This document shows, one piece after another, positions 1 to 11,949 of a stretch of 64,000 nt of DNA; position 1 is the first letter of the stretch; each line of letters starts with the position of its first letter. Position numbers and translations under genes: made by a program. Below the pieces are notes generated by a model. The model saw only the letters and a program-made list of their open reading frames with translations, was not told the DNA's origin and made no database searches. This DNA comes from Paracyclopina nana (Eukaryota; Arthropoda; Copepoda; Cyclopoida; Cyclopettidae), in assembly GCA_019096065.1 (NCBI GenBank), contig JAGUCH010000002.1, positions 10,056,501 to 10,120,500 of the forward strand, in the 5' to 3' direction.

Positions 1-839
1 CCTCGCTCCAGAGCCTCGCCAGGTCACCGACCTCCTTGGGAAGGGCATTGGCGAGGGCGCAAATGCCTCCCACCGCTCCCACCTGTAAGGCGGGCAGCAA
101 GAAGCTCGCGGATCCCGCGAGAATAGCAAACTTTTCCCCTCTCGTTTGATGCACAAGTTGGCTGATTTTGCCAATGTCCCCGCCACTGTCCTTCATGCCA
201 ATAATATTGGGATGCTTGGCAAGTTTGGCAGCCACCTCCACCGAGAGGTCTATGGTTGTGTTCGCAGGCACGCTATACAAAATGATCGGAATCTGCGACT
301 CGTCAGCCACTCGAGTAAAGTGCTGATACTGAGCCTCGTTGCTCATGCGGTTCTTGAAATAGCTCGGGGTGATGACGACGGCAGCGTCGGCTCCAGCATT
401 GGCCATGTCGGCCGTCATTTTGACGGTGTCAAGGGTGGACTCCATGCCGGAGCCAGCGAGCACCAGCTTCTCTTTCGAGGCCCACTGACGCACTCTGCGA
501 ATCATCTCTACTCGCTCTTCCCAGCTGAGGTAACAGTACTCGCCATTGGAGCCCTGCACCAAGTACCCCTTCAAGCTCTCCACTGCATTCCACTTGTCAA
601 TGTTCCTTTGTAAGTGATCCCATGCGATGCTTTCGTCCGGCGAGAACGGTGTTGTCACCGGAGGGTAGACTCCAGAAATGTTCAAGGATCGAGTCTGAAA
701 ACAAAGTGAGCTTTTGAGTTTCTTAAACTTGCCCTGTGAGATTGTTATATTGGTATATAGTTACCGCAAACGTACGACGAAATACAACGCCCCGTTGCAG
801 CCCATGTCTTAAAAAGGCCATTGACATGGTAGCAGCCAT
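1..839 (-). CDS. HOGA1: 4-hydroxy-2-oxoglutarate aldolase, mitochondrial (3' end cut by window edge)
   Basis: Class I aldolase of the DHDPS/NAL family; HOGA1 splits 4-hydroxy-2-oxoglutarate to pyruvate and glyoxylate in the last step of mitochondrial hydroxyproline breakdown. Exon 1 is 839-765 (25 codons, starting MAATMSMAFLRHG) and exon 2 runs from 694 through base 1, joined by a GT-AG intron in phase 0. Exon 1 is Arg-rich without acidic residues, as expected of a mitochondrial presequence. Exon 2 shows the N-terminal GVYPPVTTPF strand, the HOGA-type GSNGEY loop (bacterial DHDPS has GTTGE), the conserved ITPSYF and YSVPANT stretches, and GMKDSGGD with the Schiff-base lysine. About 256 codons are present; the family has about 320, so roughly 65 C-terminal codons lie outside. 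The plus-strand frame at 146-613 is a shadow. Confidence 0.9.
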
Positions 840-1451
840 AGCTTACTGTTGAATGAAGCTCTATCTGCTCTGAAAGTAGAATAACCAGATTCACCCGTCT
901 CCAAATCCCACCTGAGAGTGTGGGCGCACTTCAGCTAATCCCACTATTTATTATCTGTTACGCGCCTCCTTTAAAACTTGCTGTACGTGGTGATGTGCTT
1001 TCAAAGAATAAGCCATAAGCGAGCTGATTCAGCCTTTCTGCACCAACATGGCGCTTACATTTCTGAGAGGTGCTTGTTTTTTCACGATATCACCTTGTGA
1101 TTCAAGCGCATGTCAAGCTGCCATGCTTTGTAACCGCGGAATTGTCTGTGGTCACTGTTTAGCTTTGTTAGTAGCTAACAGTGGGCTGAACTATTTTTAA
1201 AACAACGAAAAGCTACTTAGGTTTTTAAATAATTTGCTAAGCCTAGAAGCAATCGCCTTTTTGAAGCAAATGAGAACGTTAATTGTTTTTTTTTTGGTGT
1301 GGCTCATTCTCAAACCGACCTTTTATTGAAATTCTTTCGATGTTTTGCGTATCTCTTATCGAAGTTGGCAAAAATCGTAGGATACAGTTTTCTCATAAAG
1401 CATAAATTGATACGCATTGCAAGTATGCTTAAGTAGATGTCTGTAGAGAAG

Positions 1452-1730
1452 TAGATTTTGATGAGAGTATCTCGCTCTCAACAGCAGTTGACCTTTTTTT
1501 GGAAAAAATTTACAAAGGTAGAGCTGAAGCTACTGCTTCAATCGGAACGAAAAAATTGAGGTGTTCATTTCGGTAAAATAACCGAATTCAAAATAAAATA
1601 TTGTGTAACACTACGTAACAAACGTTGGAATAAAATTGGGCAGATGTCCTGCTACCGTAGGCCGGCCGGCTACCTTTAGGATGGTTTTTGGAACTGAGTT
1701 TTGAGAACGTTTTACTTTCATCAAAATCTA
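1452..1730. mobile_element. MITE, TA-flanked (copy 1)
   Basis: The ends form an imperfect inverted repeat: TAGATTTTGATGA at the left and TCATCAAAATCTA at the right, continuing inward to about 30 bases (TTCTCAA versus CTCTCAA). The element is about 279 bases and has no coding capacity. A diverged copy in opposite orientation lies at 48647-48949; the shared interior includes GTAGGCCGGCCGGCTACC, which matches GTAGGCCGGCCAGCCACC in the other copy. TA at both edges suggests a Tc1/mariner-type target, although the superfamily is inferred from the target dinucleotide alone. Confidence 0.75.
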
Positions 1731-2795
1731 TTACTCTGGATGGTTGAATCAGATGTTTTAAAGTGAAGTGGCGCATTAAGTTTTAGGTGTTTTTTGATTT
1801 TTTGGTATTTCTTAAAGATGTAGAGATGTTCGTAGCACACAAACTGCTAGAGAAGGAGATTAATCTCACAAAAAGGAAGAGTGAGTCTAGCGTCACAGAA
1901 AGCTTTGTGGAAATGCCAAAACAAAAATTGTCCACAACATATCATAATTATAATAAAATTTCTTTTTTCTGTCATATTTTAAGCCTATTAAACAAAGTTA
2001 TATTGGCTAACATTAGCAAAACTTTGACGGACAATATCTGGCTACAAACAAAAAAGAGTCATTTTTTATTCTTTTATTTTTAAAAGTAAAAACCTTTGGC
2101 TGACTCTGTGCAAAAAATGAAAAAAATTCATCCCGGGAAGGTTCCTCAATTTTGATCCAAAGTTACCCCCCAAAAAATCATGTTTTGCCCCTTGGAGCAC
2201 AGTGGGCATTCATGATGACAACTTTTATGCCATTTCTGGAGAGACCCTAAGGGTAACATTGCATTAAAAATGGGTTCCTAAATGTTCTTTAATATGGGCA
2301 CCAGGGAGGTCCAAAGTATTACTACATAAGAATTTCACTTTGGAGGCCACTCCTAGGGGTCCAAGGGCAAAACCCTTTGGCACAGTGAACCCACTAGGGT
2401 AGACCCTCCAAATGGTCCATAACATTTCTAGAAAGCTTTCAGTGATGCTAGACTCACTCCTCCCTTTTGTGAGATTCCAACTCTTTATTCCCAGTCAACA
2501 GATGAATTGGGCTCATCTGTAGATTTTAAGCTAAAGATAGAAAAAATGCTCTCACTTTCTCTCTCTCTTTCCCATGGTCAGCTTTTCTGCCTTAGTGTGG
2601 CCAATAGAATTCCAATAATACGGTCATGCATTGCGCTAAGTCAGTTTTGTTATGCAAGAAAAGGTCTTTACTCTCGAAAAAGAGATGAAAACTCGAATTT
2701 GGGACCAAATCTTCGTTGGAGCACCACTATTTTGCCACCCTATTTAATTGGCCTGATTGAGCTTTAAGAGAAATTTGAAGAAAAACACGGTCTAA

Positions 2796-3033
2796 TGTGG
2801 TGTTCATCTATTAAGGAGATAATCCTTATCTTTAACGCCTGTTTCCTTTGGCGAATAACTTAAGTACTCAGAGCTTTATCTAAAAACCAAGAGTTGGTAA
2901 TGATTCTTAAAAGTTCATTTGTTAATACCTAATAGTTTTAATGTGAAATAATGTTCCTAAGTATGAAACTGACGGAGTCTTGAAATCATAAGTTTCCTTA
3001 TGATAAGAAAAAATGACGTAGATGAACACCACA
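2796..3033. mobile_element. Short inverted-repeat element with TAA target duplication
   Basis: The left end TGTGGTGTTCATCTA is exactly complementary to the right end TAGATGAACACCACA. The 238-base element is flanked by TAA on both sides (2793-2795 and 3034-3036). A 3-base T-rich duplication fits PIF/Harbinger-like MITEs. It has no coding capacity. Its ends resemble those of the element at 15557-15750. Confidence 0.7.
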
Positions 3034-4095
3034 TAAAATAGAAGCTTCTTGCTGGATAGGGGGGCATACAGTCAGAATCAGGTTGTTAGTTCTTAAAATT
3101 TGCTTTGCCTACTCATAAACTGGCTATGCAAGGCTCTTCCGCAAAAATGGAGTGCCTTCATTTATACTTTAGCGGATATGGATGCTGAAAGATGCTAGCG
3201 TGCTTGTTTCTTGCAACCGGTGCATATCTCTCATGTCACAAAAGTTGCTAAATAAACGCCAAAGAAGTTGGCTAAAATTGCAGCCATTTCGAAACATGTA
3301 ATTATGACAACTTATTTCAACATTTTACCTTGCATTTCCTATTTATTTTATTTTCAAAAATGTTGACAACGTTATATAGCTGACCAAGCTTTAATAAAGC
3401 GGTTATTTAAAGAAGGTAGATAACTTGAAAAAACTCTTTAAGAGAGACTGACTTGAATGTTACACCAATTACTGATGTCTTCCTGCTTACCGCTTTTGTG
3501 TGCTGTTGATGTTACTCTAGGGTCTATATAATGTCAGCTGATTTGTTTTGCTAGCTCTCGCCTACTTGGCCTTAGCATTGCGAGAAACCAAGGAACAAGT
3601 TTTTCCAATTAGATTTCTATGAAATGCGAAAACACCGCGTCAGCCCTATTTTGAAAGCTCTTAGCTAAGGAATTGACCCGAGAAAGCCAGAACAAACGAT
3701 ATCTTACAATTTGCTAGGATAAAAAATAATCAGTAGGATGCTTCAGAATAATGATTCATTAACTTTTATTGTTTCTATCTGATTTGCGCAAATGAAATGT
3801 TTGCCTTAAAAAAGGTATACTCTAATTTTCAGCTCGCTAAAATCCACTTTTTAATTGCTAGCATAGCTTTGATAAGCAATGAGGATCACTTTTCCTTACC
3901 TGCTATTGAGCGCATCAGTGAATCGCTCTGGGCAAAGAAGTTATCCAGCTACTTTGATTTGTTAAAGTTAATACCAGCCAGGTGTCCAATGCACCTCCCC
4001 GCACAGTTTGAGGAGGTGCCAGTTTTAAAAGTAAACTCGGTAGTCACTTTACAAGCCCCTTGAAAATTCAGGCTAGAATTTTGCATGTAATAATG

Positions 4096-5342
4096 GCCCG
4101 GTTCCAACAAGCAAAATCAGCATAGTCAAGAGACGTAACTTGACTTTTTAGCATAGTCAGGTCGGGTGCCATCATTTTGTCCGAAAATATGCGGTATAGA
4201 TGTACTTTAATCGAAAAGATTTGCCTAGTTGTTTTTAGTCCGACCCATTTTTGATGACAAGTAGTATACTATCTCCGACCAAATCTATCTAGTTGTACTA
4301 TCTTCGAAAAATCTAGTTGTTTTTTCTTCGAAAATATCTGCCTAGTTGTATTTGCTCCGAAAACATTTCCTCTCGCAAACAGCTTTGGTCTGCACATGAG
4401 AAGGACCTGATCAACCTGTCCTCTCAACTCTTACCTAATTTTGGTTTCTCAATTTTTCCAACTTCAGCAATTAAGACATGGATCATCTGCCCGTAATTCA
4501 GGCGACATTATCAGCGTTACATCAGCTTCAATTTGTTATTAAGGGGTGAATTATAGTTGATCATCTGCTGACCATAAAACAAGGTGAATTATCAGTTTAG
4601 CATCTTTTAAATTGCAATTCACCAAACCTCTAAAACTGAATTTAGCTATTTTGATGACTTTTAATGAAAGAAAAGTTGGTTTTTTCCATAATTATTATTG
4701 GGCATACAATGCTGCCTAATTTGCAAGAAAGAATTTTAGCAAAAAAGCTCAATATTGAACCAACAAAAAGTGCAGTAAAATTACCAGGTGACACATGTTT
4801 TGCTTGTTATTGCGATCGATGTTACGGCGCTCATAATTGAAGCTGAATTACGAATGAGCCTGCCCGTCCTTTGAACAGTAGAGGTAAAGATATTTTTTAA
4901 GAAATTCACACTTTTTGTATTTGTTAAAAGTTTAAGGATTGTATTCATATATCTATCAAGGACAGGATATGATTTGTTGGCAAAAGTTATTTTTAATAAA
5001 GTTCTTGAAATAGATTTAGCCCCATAAAAGGCATATAAGGTAAACTCAATTCGGAGATAATACAACTAGAAGGGTTCGGACATTTTACTACTGAACAAAG
5101 TATTTCGGAGATAGTACAACTAGGCGAGTTCGGACATTTTACAACTGTGCATAATTGGTCGGACATAGTGATACTCAACTTTTCGGAGATAAAACTACTC
5201 AACTTTTCGGAGATTTTACAACTAGATTTTCGGACAAAAAATGTTTCCCCGTCAGGTCACGGCTAGCTCGCGCGCTCAGCTCGACCTGACTTAACTGGTT
5301 TACCGTACTGCACTATGCTGATATCCCGTGTTGGAACCGGGC
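4096..5342. mobile_element. Non-autonomous inverted-repeat DNA element, 5-bp target duplication TAATG
   Basis: The left end GCCCGGTTCCAACA is an exact inverted match to the right end TGTTGGAACCGGGC. After a short mismatch both ends continue with ATCAGCATAGT. TAATG occurs immediately outside both ends (4091-4095, 5343-5347). Inside, near each end, are clusters of a short degenerate motif (TCGGACATTTTACAAC or TCGGAGAT...ACAACTAG, also TCCGAAAA...CTAGTTGT in the other orientation). Frames at 4781-5202 are by-products of this repetition. No transposase is present. Confidence 0.8.
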
Positions 5343-6062
5343 TAATGTACGTTGATGCGATGCGAGGCTTTGTTATTGGGGTTTTTGTATCCGTCAAAAG
5401 GGGTATTTGGCGCTTCTAAAATCCAAGGTCTCGTTGGTTTTTAATACGGCTTTAGATAGCAGAAAATAACGTAGTTTATGATTACTCCAGTGTGAAGCTC
5501 ATACATAATTAATGGCTCATTTTGAGCCAGCAGACTCCCATGGCACCAGAGTAGAGAGCATCTTCTGCCGTTTGGGTGGTACTAGCGAAGCAGTTGGTGT
5601 TTCTGGCACATTCATTCCAAGGGTTAATAGCTTAACTGCCGCGGAGTTTTCCTGTTTTCGGACCATCCAAAAGCTCGCGAAACTTTGAGGAGGAGATGGT
5701 CTACCATGAGCTTTTCCAAGCTGGCGGGCGAGGATGGAGAAAAAACTATTTCTGTCCTGCATGCTAGCATGGTCAAAAGCTTGGATTGCCTTTGAACTGG
5801 GAATGCGGTCGTGGTTATAGTATATGGGCAACATTTGTTGTCGAGGAGAGCTGTATATTGCTGCTGCTGCTGCTGCTGTTGTGGCCGCATATATACTATA
5901 TATGGCAATTACTTGATGCGCCTCGCATGTTCGTTGGCCGAGAGCTTATTGGCCGAAGGCGCAAGCGCTATAATAATAATACTATTCAATATAGTACAAG
6001 TCCAGTTGGCGCGGCATGTTTTTCATATAAAGGCCTTTTTTATCTTCCATTGAGCGTGAGCG

Positions 6063-8083
6063 TCAATTAGTGGAGACGTCCGTGCTCTCTTGGTCCAAAG
6101 AGAGGCTGCGCTGCTGGTGGTGTCCGAGCCTCATCATCTGTCGCAAGTGGCTAATTCTGTTGGCAGAGGCACCGCTGGAGCTGGCAGCTGTGTCGTCGTC
6201 GTCGTCTTCCTCAAACTCCTCAAGGTCATCCTCGTTGGTGGAGGACGACATGCTCGGGTCCTGGAGCCTCCCACGCAGCTCCTCGAGGCTTCTGGCCTTT
6301 TCGAGGACGCGCCGCTTCGCCCGCTTGTTGTTGGCGGTCTGACTGAGCACCGCGAGTTTCTTGTTGTAGCTCTCGATGAGAGCGTTGGTCGTCATGGACC
6401 CGCACGACGACCTCCGCGAGGCCGGCGCGGATATGGAGGTGCCGGAGGCGGCCTGCATGCAGTGGCAGCACACCGATCCGCCCGTGGAGGATCTCCTTGA
6501 GCAGGGCTGCGAGTAGCTGCATCCGGTGGCCGCGGACTCGGTTTCGGAAAACACCAGCCTGGTGGACTCGTCGTCGGTGGAGCAGTCCGAGTAGGTGGTC
6601 ATGTCGGAGTCGAGCCTTTTGCGGAAGCCTCCGCCGCCGGCGAGGAAAACGAGCGGAGCGGCCGCATTGCTGGAGCTTGGCCGCCTCGCGCATCCAGGTG
6701 AGCCCTTTCGAAAGTAGTTTTCTCTCTCCTCCTCGGCCTTCTTTTGGCGTTGCTGCTGCAACTGCTGCTGCTGCTGGATCTGCTGCTGCGCGTTCTCCGT
6801 GTCCTCCTCCACGCTGTAGACGGTCTCCAGGATCTCGGGCCTCTTCAGGTAGCCCGAATGCCGCTTGAGCGACAGGAGCTTTTGCCTGTTGCTGATCCGC
6901 CTCTCCTCCTTCGTTTTCCGCCCATTCAACTTGTTATTCGCCTCGAGGCCGGACGAGTCCGTCGCGGCCTTTGTCGCGGCATCCGCGGCGGCCGTCACGG
7001 TTGAGACGGCGCATGATTGCTCCTCATTGTCAGCGCTGTTGCTCTGGTTCAGATTTGGCACCGGAATGCTCACCTCGCCCACCACCATGTTATCATCGGC
7101 GTGGTTGTCGTCGAAGCCAGTGATGATTCTTGGCACTGGATGCGCCAACCTTGGCTGGCAGCCTCCGCTCTCTTCGCCGCCGCTCTGCTGCGTGTTGGCT
7201 TCCCGTTTCTTCAGTAGCTTTTTGATCACCTTCTGTTGCTTGTCAATAACCTGCGAGCACATAAAAAACCTCCATGTTGAATGCATACGGGATAAACCCT
7301 TGCGCGGCTGGCAAGAAAAGAGGCTTTGGAGTCTTTACCGAAATCGATAACATTGGTCAAAGAAATTGAGAGCAAATTCGAGGCGAGCTCACCTGATCCT
7401 TGCTGGAAATCGTCTTCTCTATTTGCCTTTCTTTGGCTCGCAGCGAGGCCTCGAACTGCATGAGCTGAGCGGATATGTCTTCGAGCTGCCTTTTGTGCTC
7501 GGCCTCCATCAGTCCCATTTCAACTTTCTGAATATACATGCGCGAGGGAGGGGAAGAAGAAGTGAAATGAGTGATGTAGTAGTTCAGCAAAGGTCACATG
7601 GCATGGCAGCTCGGCCAAAAAAAGTACGAGCTTTCCTTCTTTTCGTGAGCCGAGCTTACTGCGAGCTTAGCGTTACAAGCGAAACCGAAACAACGTTGGC
7701 TCACTCAATGCTGCATTGATCTGTACCTGTTGACGCAACTTTTGCCGATAAGCCAAGGTTTGTTGACCCAGACAATGATACTTCGAGCGTAGGCTTTCGA
7801 TGATTGACAAAGCCTCCTCAACCGACGAGATCTGCAACAATATTTGTTTCAAATGTGAGCAGCACGTGAATTTCAAGCGCTTACGCTCAAGTCTGTGGAG
7901 AGTAGTTTGGGGGCGCAAAAGAGGCCTCCAGGGTCGCATTTGCAGCTGCTGCCGACATCTTCCAAGCTTCCGATGCTCGGGTCTGGTGTCATCGTTTGTG
8001 GCTCGTTTTGCACCACGACGGAGGAGGGTTTCACCAAAGGAGACTGCTTCAAAGTCGAGGCGAACGAGGGAGCAGAAATCTTT
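6063..8083 (-). CDS. Uncharacterised coiled-coil protein, Ser/Gln-rich C-terminus (5' part incomplete)
   Basis: Four exons join without breaking frame: 8083-7885 (first base completes a codon), 7831-7727 (35 codons), 7527-7393 (45 codons) and 7250-6063 (395 codons plus stop). All three introns have GT-AG ends and acceptors of the form TTGCAG, TTCAG or CGCAG. The two middle exons are heptad-rich (EALSIIESLRSKY; QLEDISAQLMQFEASL; DKQQKVIKKLLKKR), so a coiled coil of about 100 residues is likely. The last exon is low-complexity: a poly-Gln run, Cys/Ser-rich patches, a basic stretch KKLAVLSQTANNKRAKRR and an acidic run EEFEEDDDDDT near the C-terminus. I do not recognise the family. Frames on the plus strand at 6070-7350 are shadows of this exon. 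Confidence 0.65.
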
Positions 8084-9371
8084 CTGCAGTGAAATTTCTG
8101 CAATTTAAAGCCAGCTTTTGAACGTGCCAAACGGAAAGCAAGAAGTTGAAATGGGATATATTTTGAGAAGTTGTGCGGAAAATACCGCATCTCTCTACCC
8201 ATTCTGACTGGAATGTGGTTTGCTCAATTGAGAAAGCTTTTTGGGATTGTGCCTCATCTATATTTGCTCATTTGAGTGACATAAATGACCGAGCTCCTGA
8301 TTGTGGCACAACAGCATAGAAATACTACATAGTGCATATCTCGTTACTGTTGTTGAGCTTTTTTCCCCTCTTGTGCCGTGGCTGTTGTATATTTTCCACC
8401 ATCACCTACTAGCTTACTTCCAGCTTTGACAAACTTTTCCCAGGCAGTGGGCTGAAAATTCAATTTCCTTGTGTGTGTACGCCAGAAGAAGAAGAAGCCA
8501 CTCACTTTCCCTCCTCCTACCAAGATCTGCAACGCTAGCCTACATGCACTGTTGATTCTATTAGCACGATCCTGCTTCCACTTCAATTTGTGTAATTGGC
8601 ATTTTGCATCTTGATGCTTTCGCTTCGGAGAGCCATCATCTTATCCAACAAGCAAACGATGCATAATTCCACAATCTGCTAGACTTCTCCTTCCAGCGAA
8701 TATTTTGATTATGCTCCAGCATAGCTGTATACATATATGTGTTGCTGCTACGTACGTGTATATATACGACCTTTCTCGAAAATGGATCCGCGCCGACAAA
8801 TTGATGAATGGTCCAACTTTTCTTTTCCGAGGAAACAAAGCAAAGAACACTACCGCTACAGCACACTACGAATGCTGCAACGACTCGAGAGCATATGAAG
8901 CAGAAATGTGCCCTTTCCATCTTAATATTCTGGGAATAATTCCCAAGATGACGGTCTTTTCTGATTCGCTTGTTTCTACCTTTAATCCCCTAGCTGAAAA
9001 CCGACCATCGTTAGAGGCTGAATTAAGTTACACTTTGGGCTCTAATTGCTCGCAACGATCGAATATCGCGAGGCCGCCTATTTGTGAGTTTTCTGTGAAA
9101 AACGTACTCATCGCCTCACATTCCCCGGCCCAGAAGACAATTTCCGCCTCAAAACGCCAATAAATTTCGGTGACAAATTGGAGCTTCCTTGGAGTTGATA
9201 AGAGTGTCAGAAAAATGTAGTTGTGCTCGGTCGAATTAGGTTCTTTTCTTTGCGTGCAAGCAGAAGAAGATGGATGCATCCCATCATGGGATTTTTTTCA
9301 TATGTTGGAGAGCGGAGCATTTTCGAACAGGATCGTTGGCGATTAGCATAATTGTGATTAGTTGAACCAAC
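8084..9371. other. Probable long intron or gap between coiled-coil gene and candidate first exon
   Basis: The exon ending at 8083 needs two bases from an upstream exon, but the candidate first exon (9554-9372) ends on a whole codon. At least one more exon must lie here or the two belong to different genes. I looked on the minus strand for a small exon with the right phase and found none I could defend. Frames at 8344-8586 and 8636-8920 have no family resemblance. Confidence 0.5.
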
Positions 9372-9554
9372 CTTAAGAAACGACTGCCTTTTCTTGCCCA
9401 ATGACGAGGGCAGCGAGGGAGTCCGTCCAATGAAGTTCCTTTTCAGCCAAGATTCCTTCTGCTCCCCTGAGCTGCCAGCAGCTTGCCCCAGGGATGACGA
9501 AGCTGTGGAGGAGCCGTAGTCTGCCATGGCACTTGCAGGTCTTCCGCCAAGCAT
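9372..9554 (-). CDS. Candidate first coding exon, possibly of the coiled-coil gene
   Basis: The frame opens at ATG 9554 and gives 61 codons up to a possible donor (AAG|GTTGGT). The peptide is Ser/Gly-rich, then basic, with SWLKRNFIGRTPSLPSS and GKKRQSFLK. Codon use is balanced and GC-rich like the nearby real exons. Its phase does not fit the exon at 8083 directly, so either a linking exon is unseen or this is a separate gene. No function is assigned. Confidence 0.35.
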
Positions 9555-11037
9555 GATGAATATTTGATACGACGACAATGTGACCAGCCTCGAACGGATT
9601 CTCTAGACGACTGAGGTTCTCGTTCTAAGCTGCTCTCGAGGCCTAGTGTTCATTGTACAGTGGCTCTCCTCCTCGACGAAACCAGCCGCCTTATTGTAGC
9701 ACTATATGAGCTGCATAAAGGTAGGCTTTTCGGCCTTTGCAAAGATATGCTCCACGCCAGAATCACTGCGTGTAGCCTAAGTGGATACACTTGAAAGCCA
9801 TTTTGAGCAGAAGTACGCATGTATTGGTCGTACTATATGCCTCAAGCATGCATATGCTCCCAGCTTTTGGTATTCCGAACATTATTCACTAGGAAAACGA
9901 AGAAGACGTACCACATCCTTCAAGGATGTTGACTTTCAAAGTATTGGCTCCGCAAAAGAATGTGCTGCAGCATACATCATGTCAGCTCTCCTCGAGGAGG
10001 AAAACTCAAGCAGTCAAGAGCATTTTTTGGACTCTGGACATAAAAAGATGATTTTGTGCTGACAACCGATAAGCTCTAGCTCATTACCATAGGCAAGATA
10101 GCAAGGATGATGGAAAAAAAACTGCTCCATAATGAGAGTTGCCAAGTGACGTCGCAGGAAGAGTGTTATAAGGACATTTTCGTCTTTGCCTCACTCCAGT
10201 ATTTAGCAATATTCGCTACAGCACCAGCCTTACTCCTCTCATTTATCTTCAGCTGCAAAAGCTTGCAAGAGGCAAAGGAGGTCCCATCTTAAAAATTAAT
10301 GGAGTCCTCTCCTGTGCTGCTACTTCTACCTCTGACAGATACAACATGAAAGTCGCCCAGTCCCCTGTTGACTTACCATCATATCCCAAACCTCAAAGTT
10401 GCAAACATTGACGCTTCTAAAGAGCTCAAGAAATAAATGCTAAAAATGCACACGCTAGTAACAAATAATGCGCTAACTGTCTTCAAGCGACCAATATGCT
10501 TATAATAGGGAAAAGATTTTGCAGTGATGCAAAATCTTTTTAATAGGGTGATAATAGAAGAGGCATATTCAGGCTGGTGGTGAGAGGCATCAATTTTGGT
10601 TGGTCGTGCTCGGCTGTGCGTTGGGAGGCAATTACTAAAAGTGTTCGTAATCTCTGTTCTGATTAAATGCTGAATTGGTTTCACAGAAGAAACAAACACT
10701 GCTCATCATTTTAAGCTGTTCACATATAGGGCGAAACTAGAAGAGCCATATTTTTACTAGCGGATTTTAATCGAAGCCATGGAGGGCTGAGAACTGGCTT
10801 GTCTAGGTGGGCTCACAATTCAAATTGGCTGGTTCTCTGATTAGAAGTGCAATATCTTATGGTTCTCCTTGGTTCTCTAAACTAGTTGTAGTTTAAAAGA
10901 TATGCTATGCTTAAGATACCTATTTTCAAAGCCTTAGATTCAAAGATTTTACCAAGTTTTTGAGGACTATTTCTAAAAATTAGGGACAGTTCACTACTTT
11001 TGGGCTTGCTTTTTCCAATCTTCTTAGTTTTTGCCAT

Positions 11038-11490
11038 GCCACTACAACAACTATAGCATGGCCATCATGATTACCAGAAAATACTGTTTCCTCAATTCAT
11101 TGCAAGAAATGGCTAGTTTGTCAAAAAACTGGATATTCTTATTGAATCCACACTAGATGAGCTTGTTTGTTTTGAACTCACACAGAGTAGAGCTGCAAAA
11201 AGTAAGGCTATTTTTTTATTCGATCCATCATGCTCAGGTCTGGATATGATGTGACTCATGATCCAAAATTCCTCGACTTTCATGAATCTTACTCAAAATG
11301 GTACCATTATGTTCCTTGAATCAATTGTACTGTAACAAGCTCAAAAAGAGAGATTTCTTTGTCATTTTGTTCTCTACAATTCTAAAAAACGTTTTGTTTA
11401 CTTTTTGTTAAAAGTGCTATTTTTTCCGCAATTGCTACACACACTTACTCGCACGCGAAAGAACCAAAAGTTCAGCTCCATCTATTGCAT
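11038..11490 (+). repeat. Dispersed repeat family R1, copy A
   Basis: Shares long near-identical stretches with 11950-12330, such as CGATCCATCATGCTCAGGTC and TCCAAAATTCCTCGACTTTC, ending with a segment containing CATCTATTGCATTT. A shorter third copy is at 61605-61930. No coding capacity is evident and the class is unknown. Confidence 0.75.
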
Positions 11491-11949
11491 TTAGTCTGTC
11501 TTTTGCTCCCCATATTGAACACCCAGAGACTTATATAACAAGAGAAGTGCTACTGGGCGAGGCCTAAGGAGGTGCGTTTGCAGATCTGCTGCACGCTCCA
11601 AAAGAGAGTACAATGGAATTTTGGTCGCGGCTGGCTGAATTTGGGCCGGGGCAGACTTTTGGTTGCTAATAACTCTGAAATGAGTCCACTTAGCCAAAAT
11701 AGTCCTATTTTACGAGTTGCTCAATTTTGCTAGGGCTATCTTATGTATTTTATAAATATTTCCCCAACTATTAGGAATTAAAAGTTGTAAAACAGAGGTG
11801 CCAGTTGGCGTTTTCCTTTCTGGATCAAGGCAGCCTGTTGACTACTTTATTAGAACGGCTGACCCAAACGTTATCAAAATCACTTGTAGCACTTGGCGCG
11901 CGCTCGCGTGCAGTGAGAATGCAAGAAGTAGCAATTCATCATTAAGGCC

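Larger units (their letters stand above)
840..6062. other. Intergenic region with small transposons, no convincing gene
   Basis: AT-rich DNA between HOGA1 and the coiled-coil gene. It holds a TA-flanked MITE (1452-1730), a TAA-flanked inverted-repeat element (2796-3033) and a 1.25-kb element (4096-5342), listed separately. A minus-strand frame at 5517-5834 has a possible acceptor near 5722 and fairly protein-like composition, but no partner exon or family resemblance was found. A short CTG run lies near 5863-5880. The rest shows nothing recognisable. Confidence 0.6.

Noticed and set aside
4781-5202. Overlapping minus frames rich in repeated VVKCPN-type segments
   Set aside because: The repetition comes from the TCGGACATTTTACAAC motif array in a transposon, not from a gene.
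5517-5834. Minus-strand frame with protein-like composition
   Set aside because: A possible acceptor exists but no upstream exon or known family was found; kept only as a note.
6070-7350. Several plus-strand frames opposite the coiled-coil exon
   Set aside because: They follow the codon periodicity of the GC-rich minus-strand exon and show no domain or splice support.
9781-10292. Two plus-strand frames of 61-93 codons
   Set aside because: No conserved domain, no convincing start and no splice partners.
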